Of a stretch of 64,000 nucleotides of DNA, positions 56,451-64,000 are shown one piece after another. Source of the DNA: Leptothoe kymatousa TAU-MAC 1615. GTDB lineage: Bacteria; Cyanobacteriota; Cyanobacteriia; Phormidesmidales; Phormidesmidaceae. The DNA lies in NCBI RefSeq assembly GCF_018739865.1, contig NZ_JADOER010000011.1:310001-374000 (forward strand), written 5' to 3'. The first letter of the stretch is position 1, and every line of letters starts with the position of its first letter. The position numbers were made by a program, and so were the translations under genes. The notes below the pieces were generated by a model. The model saw only the letters and a program-made list of their open reading frames with translations, was not told the DNA's origin and ran no database searches.

Positions 56451-56672
56451 AAAAATCTACCCGTCATCTAGGCGACTATGTGGCACCATAACCACAACCT
56501 AAGCCATTGGTGATTTAGAGCATGAAATCGCCTTCAAGACATGCTAGGAATCAATGCCTGCTAGCAGCAATCATAGGCTAGATCATCAAGGCTTAACTTA
56601 ATACAGCTTAAGGGAGGGTCAGGGAATTTGACCACCCAGAAATGCACACCCCCATGGTGACGAAGATCAATT

Positions 56673-57419
56673 ATGGAATTGAAACTGTGTACCTGGCCTG
56701 AAGTCGAGGCTTACCTATCCCAATCTCAAGGGATCATTTTTCCCATTGGTTCCACAGAGCAACACGGCCCCACCGGCCTGATCGGCACCGATGCCATTTG
56801 CGCTGAAACCATTGCCTTGGGCGTGGGCGACCAGGTCAATGCCCTAGTAGGCCCCACCATCAACGTAGGCATGGCGCTGCATCATACAGCTTTTCCAGGC
56901 AGCATCAGTCTCCGCCCCAGCACCCTGATTGCCCTCATTCAAGACTATATAAAACCCTTAGCCAGAGCTGGCTTTAACCGTTTTTACTTTATTAACGGCC
57001 ACGGGGGCAATATGGCCACCCTCAAAGCAGCGTTTTCCGAAACCTACGCCCTCTTGGCCGATCTTAATATCCAGGGTGCGGACCAAGTGCGCTGCCAGCT
57101 AGCCAACTGGTTTATGTGCCGCTCTGTCTATACCCTGGCCAAGGAACTCTACGGCGACCAAGAAGGCTCCCATGCCACACCGAGCGAGGTTGCCCTCACC
57201 CAATATGCCCACCCTGATCACATCAAATCCGCCCCATTAGAGCCCCAAGTAGCACCGTCCGGACATCGCATCTACGGTGCAGCCGACTTCCGGCGCTTTT
57301 ACCAAGATGGCCGCATGGGCTCCAATCCCGATTTAGCGACACCAGAACATGGCAAACAGTTCTACGACGCAGCGGTCAAAGAAATGAGCAACGGTTATCT
57401 AAAATTTCTCAATGGTTAG
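56673..57419 (+). CDS. Creatininase-family protein
   Basis: IIFPIGSTEQHGPTGLIGTDAICAETIALGVGD...HHTAFPGSISLRPSTLI...FYFINGHGGNMATLKAAF. Confidence 0.92.
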   Translation: MELKLCTWPEVEAYLSQSQGIIFPIGSTEQHGPTGLIGTDAICAETIALGVGDQVNALVGPTINVGMALHHTAFPGSISLRPSTLIALIQDYIKPLARAGFNRFYFINGHGGNMATLKAAFSETYALLADLNIQGADQVRCQLANWFMCRSVYTLAKELYGDQEGSHATPSEVALTQYAHPDHIKSAPLEPQVAPSGHRIYGAADFRRFYQDGRMGSNPDLATPEHGKQFYDAAVKEMSNGYLKFLNG

Positions 57420-57471
57420 CTTTATTCGTGGGGACTTAGCATGCTAGGTCCCTACGAATAGGTAAATACAT

Positions 57472-57759
57472 CTAGCTACCCAAAATTTTGGGCACCTTAA
57501 AGAAATCATCTTCGCGATCTGGAGCGATCTCCAAAATCGATTCGCGATCTTCAAACGTCTCCAGCTGATCCTGACGGGTAATGTTACTGAGTTCAATGGC
57601 TCGTGTAGTCGGCTCAATATTATCGGTATTGAGCTCGTTGAGCTGCTGGACATAGTCCAAAATGCCGCTGAGCTGCTCTGTAAACTGCTGCTCTTCGGCT
57701 TCAGTCAGGTCTAATCTGGCCAACAGTGCAACTTTACGAACCTGTTCTAGATCAATCAT
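57472..57759 (-). CDS. gatC: Asp-tRNA(Asn)/Glu-tRNA(Gln) amidotransferase subunit C
   Basis: MIDLEQVRKVALLARLDLTEAEEQQFTEQLSGILDYVQQLNELNTDNIEPTTRAIE...FFKVPKILG. Confidence 0.95.
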   Translation of the reverse strand: MIDLEQVRKVALLARLDLTEAEEQQFTEQLSGILDYVQQLNELNTDNIEPTTRAIELSNITRQDQLETFEDRESILEIAPDREDDFFKVPKILGS

Positions 57760-57841
57760 GTGAAGAAATTAACGGTTAAACCTTGGGTGGGCTATGCCCA
57801 TATCCAAAACTTGAGAGGCGACCAGCAGGCCAACAAACATT

Positions 57842-58070
57842 AGGCATACGGGCCTGCTTGGGCACAGACTGTACCTTTAGAAAAACACATTCGCAGGCAT
57901 ACGGGCCTGCTTAGGCACAGACTATACCTTTAGAAAAATACGTCCGCAGGCATACGGGCCGTATTGGGCACAGACTATACCTTTAGAAGAATACATCCGC
58001 AGGCATACGGGCCGTATTGGGCACAGACTATACCTTTAGAAAAACACGTCCGCAGGCATACGGCCTGTGT
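57842..58070. repeat. 53-bp tandem repeat: four full units plus a fifth partial unit inside ycf3
   Basis: Units start at 57842, 57895, 57948, 58001, 58054 (aggcatacggg...gggcacagactatacctttagaaaaacacgtccgc), exact 53-bp period. Confidence 0.93.
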
Positions 58071-58557
58071 TTTTCAGCCAGTTCTGCGCCTCGATATAGT
58101 TATTGGGAGCCATCCGCAAGGCCTCAAGCCAATAGGTGGCCGCCTGATCGTACAGCACTTCTGCTGTTTTGTTATCCCCAGAATTCTCGGCTTGCTCACC
58201 ACGATAGTGATGGATCACTGCCGTATTATTCAGAGCTTGGGGCATGCGAGGGTTCAGATCAATCGCCGCCGCATACTTTTCTAAGGCTGCATCATGATCG
58301 CCATTACTGGCGTAAATCAATCCCATGTTGTACAAGATAAAGCTCTTGTCATAGGGATCTTCTTCTAACTCGAGGGCAGCTCTGTAATTATCTAATGCTT
58401 CTGCATATTCACCATCGGCTTGGGCAGACATGCCATCACGATAGTAAGCAAATGCTTCTTTAGCCTGCTTCTTTGTGGGCAACATCTTCAGGATCATATC
58501 GGCCATGACCGTAAAAGACTTGTCGATGAAATTATCGTTACGCTGAGTTCTAGGCAT
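58036..58557 (-). CDS. ycf3: Photosystem I assembly protein Ycf3 (TPR)
   Basis: [92 protein letters not shown]. Confidence 0.96.
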   Translation of the reverse strand: MPRTQRNDNFIDKSFTVMADMILKMLPTKKQAKEAFAYYRDGMSAQADGEYAEALDNYRAALELEEDPYDKSFILYNMGLIYASNGDHDAALEKYAAAIDLNPRMPQALNNTAVIHHYRGEQAENSGDNKTAEVLYDQAATYWLEALRMAPNNYIEAQNWLKNTGRMPADVFF

Positions 58558-58670
58558 GGCAAGGCTATTACATTAAGAGTGCCGAGCCTTCATTCTAATG
58601 GAACAACGCAGCCACATCATTAAGTTGGTATGGGTCTGTAATAAACCGGGTTCAAACCCCTCTAGTCAGG

Positions 58671-59162
58671 CTAAGCCGCACGCCGCACGCAATCATCCAC
58701 ACAGGAGATGAGATCGGCCAGGGTGTCTAGCTGAGTTTCATCAAAATGGTCGCTAATATCTACACCAAACTGGTTGACGACGTCATCACACAGGCGCATG
58801 GACCAGTCGAACCAACACACCAGGGGAAATTGTAGATCATCGACTAAGCGATCCTGGGGTCTTACGAGGCTAAATTCTAAGCCGGAGTAATCCTTTAAAG
58901 AACGATAAATAAAGGCTAACGTTTTTGACTGAGCACGGGTGGCGCGATGACATTCTGCACACCATGCCTGGGCTGATAAGGGTCGACGATGACGACGAAG
59001 AGCCTGATTGACCTGACGACGCACTGACAGGTCTGGGCTCATGTCCTGGTACGCCTGGAGACTATGAAGATAGTTGTTTACTCTTTGCCATGGTTGCCCC
59101 ATACTGCTTTTGCCTAAGCCACACCCTGGAAAAATTAATCGTTTCGTTAGCGCACTATACAT
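58671..59162 (-). CDS. Hypothetical protein with ACP-like C-terminal region lacking the usual carrier serine motif
   Basis: DRLVDDLQFPLVCWFDWSMRLCDDVVNQFGVDISDHFDETQLDTLADLISCVDDCV resembles ACP helices (D.L.DDL...FGV.I.D....TL.DLI..V). Confidence 0.55.
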   Translation of the reverse strand: MYSALTKRLIFPGCGLGKSSMGQPWQRVNNYLHSLQAYQDMSPDLSVRRQVNQALRRHRRPLSAQAWCAECHRATRAQSKTLAFIYRSLKDYSGLEFSLVRPQDRLVDDLQFPLVCWFDWSMRLCDDVVNQFGVDISDHFDETQLDTLADLISCVDDCVRRAA

Positions 59163-59565
59163 GCTGAGACCTCACACAACTAATGCGCCAAAGATATTGA
59201 GCCGATGTCCGTTATCTAAGCTCTCACTATTAAGTTTGTCCATAGCTGCTTGGTGCCTTATTGGAGTCGATTTCAGGCCGGTCACTTATTTCACTGGCTG
59301 ACCGTGTGTTCATTGTTCCCCTAGGTCTTAGCAAAATTACGGTGGAGGCCCTGGTAAACGGCTGACATTGCTTTGCTTACGTGGCATTTGATAAATCAAT
59401 CCTAGGGTAACTAACCAAGGAAATCGGTAAAGTTTAAAAATAACTTTAGTTCCAAAGATTATGCAGGAAGCGCCGCTAGCACTCCTTTTCAGCCGCCTAT
59501 GGCAAGCCATAGCAGCCTTACATAAACGATGAAGTCTTCAATGAACGGGTTTTGCCCAGTAGATT

Positions 59566-61293
59566 TTATACGGCAATCTGGACCAGGGCTAGACGTTGCT
59601 CTAAGTAAGCCTGCAACTGTGCGGCATTCATCGGTTTACCGATCAAATAACCCTGGACAAAATCGCACTGATAGGCTTCTAGAAAAGATTGCTCATCCAT
59701 CGTTTCTACACCTTCGGCGACAATACACAAGCCTAAATCGTGGCCCATTTGAATGGCCGATTGTAAAATCACTTGGTTTTTGTGGTCGGTGGTAACGCCC
59801 CGCACAAAACAGTTGTCGATTTTGAGGGTGTCAATGGGCAGCTTTTGCAGATAACCGAGGGACGAATATCCAGTACCAAAGTCATCCACCGCTAAACGCA
59901 TGCCTAAATCCTTAAGTTCATTTAAGGTTCTGATGGCAGCGTTTGCATCCTGCATCAGGGCCGTTTCGGTAATTTCTAGCTCTATCATGTGGGGGGATAG
60001 CCCGGTGTTTTTAATCGTGTGGGCAATCTGTTGGCTCAAGGTGCCTTGGTTAAACTGCACACTCGATAGGTTCACCGACATGTGACGCAGCCCTAGATTC
60101 ATGTCGTGCCACTGACGGGCTTGTTTACAGGCGGTTTCTAACACCCATTGGCCGATGGAGATGATCAGGCCTGTTTCTTCGGCCAGGGGAATGAATTGGC
60201 CTGGAGAGATGTATCCCATTTCAGGATGCTTCCAACGGATCAAGGCCTCAGCCGCTTCGATGCGCCCTGTGCGTAGATTTAATTGCGGCTGGTAGTAAAC
60301 TTCGAACTCGTTGCGCTCAAGGGCATATCGGAGCCAGGTTTCTAACCGAATTTGATCGGCGGTGGCCACCACCATATCGGATTGATAAAACTGGCAGTAG
60401 CTGCTTTTTTGGCTTTTGGCATATTCCAAAGCGGCATCAGCCTGACGCATGAGTGTGGGGAATTCTTGGCTGTCTTTGGGATAGATGGAAACACCAATAC
60501 TGGCGGACAGAAATACTTCGTGGTCGGGCAAGGAAAAGGGCCGACTCAGGGCATCCATCAGCTCTGTGGTGAGTTGGCTGATGTTAGAGAGCTGTGGATC
60601 CTCGGCCCTCAGGGCAATGGCAAATTGATTGCCTGTTAAACGTGCCAGGGGCGTGCTATCTGGCAAACAGGCTTGGAGACGATGACTAGCCGATTGCAAA
60701 ATGCTGTCTCCAGCGGGATAGCCCAGAATGTTGTTAATCTGGCGCAGCCGATCCAGGCTGAGCGAGAGGAGCGCCACAGGCTCCTTAGACGCTTGGATGA
60801 GCTGGTCAAAACGCTGCTCAAATAGCAGATGATTGGGTAGTTTGGTGAGGCTGTCATAGTTGGAGAGCCGATTGAGATGCTCCGCCGCTCGTCTGAGATG
60901 ACTGAGGTAGTGGTGGGCAACGGCATCATGGTGTTGGAGACGGGTTGCGATCGCACTGAGCAAGGTGTCATCGGCAAAGGGATATACCAGACAATCATCC
61001 GCGCCCAGCTGCATCATATGGCGCACATGCCCAGGGTCTGGCAAGGAACTGAGCATAATTAAGGGGGTGATGGCCAGCTGCCCATCATTGCGCATTTTTT
61101 GGAGCACATAATCTCCCTCACAGTCACTTAGCTGCCATTCACAGAGCACCAGGTTAGGAGCATGGGATTGAGCCAGCTCTAAGCCAGCGGCCCCCGTGCC
61201 CGCCTGCTCAACGCTATAGCCTGCTGTCGCCAACACCTTTAATGTTGTCGTGGACCACAACTTGGATGACCCAATCAGTAAAATCTTTTGCAT
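59566..61293 (-). CDS. Receiver-like / GGDEF / EAL signalling protein
   Basis: REC-like N-terminus; degenerate GGDEF (ARLTGNQFAIAL); intact EAL signatures (EAEALIRWKHPEMG, ELEITETALMQD, LAVDDFGTGYSSLGYLQKLPIDTLKID, IVAEGVET). Confidence 0.92.
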   Translation of the reverse strand: MQKILLIGSSKLWSTTTLKVLATAGYSVEQAGTGAAGLELAQSHAPNLVLCEWQLSDCEGDYVLQKMRNDGQLAITPLIMLSSLPDPGHVRHMMQLGADDCLVYPFADDTLLSAIATRLQHHDAVAHHYLSHLRRAAEHLNRLSNYDSLTKLPNHLLFEQRFDQLIQASKEPVALLSLSLDRLRQINNILGYPAGDSILQSASHRLQACLPDSTPLARLTGNQFAIALRAEDPQLSNISQLTTELMDALSRPFSLPDHEVFLSASIGVSIYPKDSQEFPTLMRQADAALEYAKSQKSSYCQFYQSDMVVATADQIRLETWLRYALERNEFEVYYQPQLNLRTGRIEAAEALIRWKHPEMGYISPGQFIPLAEETGLIISIGQWVLETACKQARQWHDMNLGLRHMSVNLSSVQFNQGTLSQQIAHTIKNTGLSPHMIELEITETALMQDANAAIRTLNELKDLGMRLAVDDFGTGYSSLGYLQKLPIDTLKIDNCFVRGVTTDHKNQVILQSAIQMGHDLGLCIVAEGVETMDEQSFLEAYQCDFVQGYLIGKPMNAAQLQAYLEQRLALVQIAV

Positions 61294-61554
61294 AAAGCTA
61301 CGTCACGAACCGAGACAATCGCAGGGCATTAGGCAACTCCACAGGTTGTCGTATGGCACTGGGGCCCGACACCCTGAAATAGTTGATTCTGTCTCAAGTT
61401 CTAGCAGTAGGGGCAACGCTGCCCACGTGCATCGGCTTGGCTTCGTTGATAGAAAACCAATTCACGTGGTTCAAGACAGTTGCTATAGAATTCCCGAGAT
61501 GGTTGGTGATCGCTCGGGTCGGATGCAATTTTCAGCGAGGCTACCCGCAACCCA

Positions 61555-62916
61555 TTAGAGGGCTATTTGCGCCAAAGTTTGGGCAAAGGGAGGATAGGAC
61601 ACCGCAGCGGCTTCTGCCCGCTGAATGGAGGTGGTGCCCTTAGCCCGCAAGGCCGCAACGGCCAAACTCATGGCAATGCGATGGTCCGTAAAGCTATCCA
61701 CCTGATTGCCGGTTAAGGTCGCCCCACCTTGAATTTCTAGACCATCGGCGAGTTCTGTCACAGAGGCCCCTAAACGATTTAGCTGGCTGGCGGTCACGGC
61801 AATGCGATCGCTTTCTTTGACCCGCAGTTCCGCCGCCTCTTCAATGCGGGTCGTGCCCTCAGCAAATAGGGCGGCCACCGCCAGAATAGGCACCTCATCA
61901 ATTAACCGGGGAATCAAGTCGCCACCGATGGTGCAAGCTTTTAACCGGCTGGTCCGCACACGGATATCCGCCACCGGCTCACCGGTAACCTCACGGGTAT
62001 TTTCTAGGGTGATGTCCGCCTCCATGCGCTGCAGGGCTTCCAAAATGCCAGTGCGGGTGGGGTTCACCCCGACATTTTCAATCACCAAATCTGAACCAGG
62101 CACAATGGCGGCAGCCACCATCCAATAGGCAGCGGAGCTAATGTCCCCAGGCACAATCACTGTTTGCCCCTGGAGCTGACTGGGGCCATGGACAGTGACT
62201 CGACAAGCCTCCCGATCCACCGTTAGTTTGGCGCCAAACGCCTGGAGCATGCGTTCGCTGTGGTCGCGGGAGAGACTGGGCTCAGTCACTGTAGTATCAC
62301 CATCGACAGATAAGCCCGCTAGCAAAATGCAGGATTTTACCTGGGCAGAGGCAATGGGCGATAGATAGTGGATGGGATTTAATTTTTGGCCTTGAACCGC
62401 CAGGGGCGCCAAGCTATTGCCATCCCGGCCCCAAATTTGTGCCCCCATGGATGTCAGGGGTTTAATCACGCGGGCCATGGGGCGAGATCGCAGCGAGCTA
62501 TCCCCCGTCACCGTAAAAAACCGCCCCGGCTGGGAAGCCAGCAACCCCATCATCAGCCTCAGGGTAGTGCCCGAATTACCTGCGTCTAGTACCCCAGTGG
62601 GCTCCTGCAGCTGCCCCACCCCCAAGCCTTTCACCGTGACCCACTCAGCGTCTAAGTCAGAAATGTCTGCCCCCATCGCCTGGAAACAGGCCGCCGTACT
62701 GCGGGGGTCTTCCCCTAGCAATAGGCCCTTGATGCGGGTTTCGCCACTGGCCAATGCCCCCAACATTAAGGAACGATGGGAAATTGACTTATCACCAGGC
62801 ACCTGGAGACGCCCCTGCAAACCTTTGCCACTGGAAGTGATGGCCCAGGTTTGGTGAGCAGCGTCGTCGGTCTTAATGGATAGGGCAGAAGTCACCATGG
62901 GCACAAAATTCAGCAA
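61555..62916 (-). CDS. aroA: 3-phosphoshikimate 1-carboxyvinyltransferase (EPSP synthase)
   Basis: [32 protein letters not shown]...[18 protein letters not shown]...[19 protein letters not shown]. Confidence 0.96.
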   Translation of the reverse strand: MLNFVPMVTSALSIKTDDAAHQTWAITSSGKGLQGRLQVPGDKSISHRSLMLGALASGETRIKGLLLGEDPRSTAACFQAMGADISDLDAEWVTVKGLGVGQLQEPTGVLDAGNSGTTLRLMMGLLASQPGRFFTVTGDSSLRSRPMARVIKPLTSMGAQIWGRDGNSLAPLAVQGQKLNPIHYLSPIASAQVKSCILLAGLSVDGDTTVTEPSLSRDHSERMLQAFGAKLTVDREACRVTVHGPSQLQGQTVIVPGDISSAAYWMVAAAIVPGSDLVIENVGVNPTRTGILEALQRMEADITLENTREVTGEPVADIRVRTSRLKACTIGGDLIPRLIDEVPILAVAALFAEGTTRIEEAAELRVKESDRIAVTASQLNRLGASVTELADGLEIQGGATLTGNQVDSFTDHRIAMSLAVAALRAKGTTSIQRAEAAAVSYPPFAQTLAQIAL

Positions 62917-62968
62917 GCAGCGCCTCTGATTTTATCGTGCACCGGTCCAGGAGCAGCATCCGAAGCAT

Positions 62969-63532
62969 TTATTCTGCCGCTGGGGTTTCAGCCTCAGCTT
63001 CCGGGGTATCCGCCCCGCAGTATGTATTGATATCGCCCACCAATGTGGCTTCATTTTGGGACAAATTTTGCAAATTGGTAAAGGCCGTATTGGCCTTGGA
63101 TTGAAACTCTTCCAAGACGTTGCTCAAATCCGTTTCCGATTGGGCATCTGCCACCAACTGCATGGCTTCCCCAGCCACCTGCAACTCTTTAGCGGAGCCC
63201 GTAATGATATCGGCATAGCCCTTGCGATAATCAGAAAGCTGTTCATCGGCCAAATCTAGATCGTTCAGGCTCGTAACCATGCCATCGATGCTGCCAACAA
63301 CTTTATCCACAGCACCAATATACTGACTGGCCGCCGTTTGAATATCCGTTAAGCTTTCGGCTCCCTGGGCCTGCTGAGTAAAGCTATCGATCTCAGTTTC
63401 AAACTCATTCTTAAATACCTGAGCCTGGTTAATCACATCCGCAAACGCATTACACTGAGCCACCGTCGAAGAACCACAGCCAGTGAGTGTTAAGGCGGCT
63501 ACTCCTAGAAGAATTGAGCGTGAAAGGCGCAT
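62969..63532 (-). CDS. Putative lipoprotein of unknown function
   Basis: Lipobox MRLSRSILLGVAALTLTGCGSS; mostly helical remainder; start chosen internal to the track ORF. Confidence 0.72.
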   Translation of the reverse strand: MRLSRSILLGVAALTLTGCGSSTVAQCNAFADVINQAQVFKNEFETEIDSFTQQAQGAESLTDIQTAASQYIGAVDKVVGSIDGMVTSLNDLDLADEQLSDYRKGYADIITGSAKELQVAGEAMQLVADAQSETDLSNVLEEFQSKANTAFTNLQNLSQNEATLVGDINTYCGADTPEAEAETPAAE

Positions 63533-63775
63533 TAGTTGATTTCCGTATAGTCGCAAAGGCATTAAAAGCTGATGTTGTCACGAAGGCAAGAGGGAATCAG
63601 CAAAGCCTGTATCTTTTACAAGTTACCCAGTCCGATAGTAAATATGTCCAAGGGCATTTCCACCAGTCAGGAACTTGCAAAAATCTCTTTCACAGCTTGA
63701 CTTTCCCAAGTAAGCTCTTGGCAACAAAATGGACTAAACTTGATAAATCTTTATAACTTGCCGGGTAAAGACTTC

Positions 63776-64000
63776 ATGGTTTTGAGCATTGACCAACATC
63801 GACAGACTTTTCCCTCTTTGCAAAATAAAGTTTATTTTAACTACGGTGGCCAGGGGCCAATGGATATGAGCGCTCTGGGTGCCATCCAAGAGGCTCACCA
63901 AGTCATCCAAACAAAGGGCCCTTTCGGTAGCGAAGTCAATCAGTGGCTCCAGACAGAGGGACAAGAAACTCGACAGGTGCTGGCCCAAGAAATGGGTGTA
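63776..64000 (+). CDS. Aminotransferase class V / cysteine desulfurase-like, 5' part (runs off window)
   Basis: MVLSIDQHRQTFPSLQNKVYFNYGGQGPMDMSALGAIQEAHQVIQTKGPFGSEVNQWLQTEGQETRQVLAQEMGV; typical N-terminus of the family. Confidence 0.72.
   Translation, partial: MVLSIDQHRQTFPSLQNKVYFNYGGQGPMDMSALGAIQEAHQVIQTKGPFGSEVNQWLQTEGQETRQVLAQEMGV

Noticed and set aside
57842-58070. Possible CRISPR array
   Set aside because: The 53-bp units are head-to-tail with no unique spacers and run into the ycf3 coding sequence; no cas genes are nearby.
63734-63988. 84-aa minus-strand ORF
   Set aside because: Antisense to the aminotransferase class V N-terminus, which has a clear family motif (YFNYGGQGPM).

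Overview
A 64 kb cyanobacterial chromosomal segment. Evidence for the phylum: ycf3, cyanophycin genes, an AgrE/ArgZ-type arginine enzyme, CHASE2-cyclase and DUF928 genes, DUF4912 modules and many HIP1 GCGATCGC sites. Most of it is ordinary housekeeping: purB (partial), MocR regulator, midA-like, cryptochrome/photolyase, peroxiredoxin, clpS, trm1, moaE, pyrB, Mpg, gatC, ycf3 and aroA. Four regions stand out. (1) 42.7-51.7 kb holds a co-directional three-gene locus. Two large membrane-anchored proteins have phosphate-binding-protein-like extracytoplasmic heads and different cytoplasmic bodies (TPR + vWA-like; eight DUF4912-like modules). Both end in the same ~125-aa domain that the small middle gene encodes alone. 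This is my best candidate for an undescribed system. (2) 6.1-13.5 kb encodes a single 2453-aa membrane-anchored NACHT NTPase with a very long HEAT-repeat solenoid, in visibly AT-rich DNA; it is a candidate STAND-type sensor or defence protein. (3) 27.4-39.1 kb is a cyanophycin/arginine island: cphB, cphA with a perfect NtcA-type site upstream, a second S51 cyanophycinase-like protein, isoaspartyl peptidase and an AgrE-like protein. It also carries a beta-propeller/transglutaminase-like gene overlapping the isoaspartyl peptidase gene. (4) Several repeats: a 53-bp tandem repeat running out of the 3' end of ycf3, a 62-bp imperfect direct repeat flanking a PD-(D/E)XK-like ORF, and a perfect 18-bp inverted repeat between pyrB and a GerMN lipoprotein gene. 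No rRNA, tRNA or CRISPR array was recognised. All family calls come from reading motifs by eye; no database search was run.
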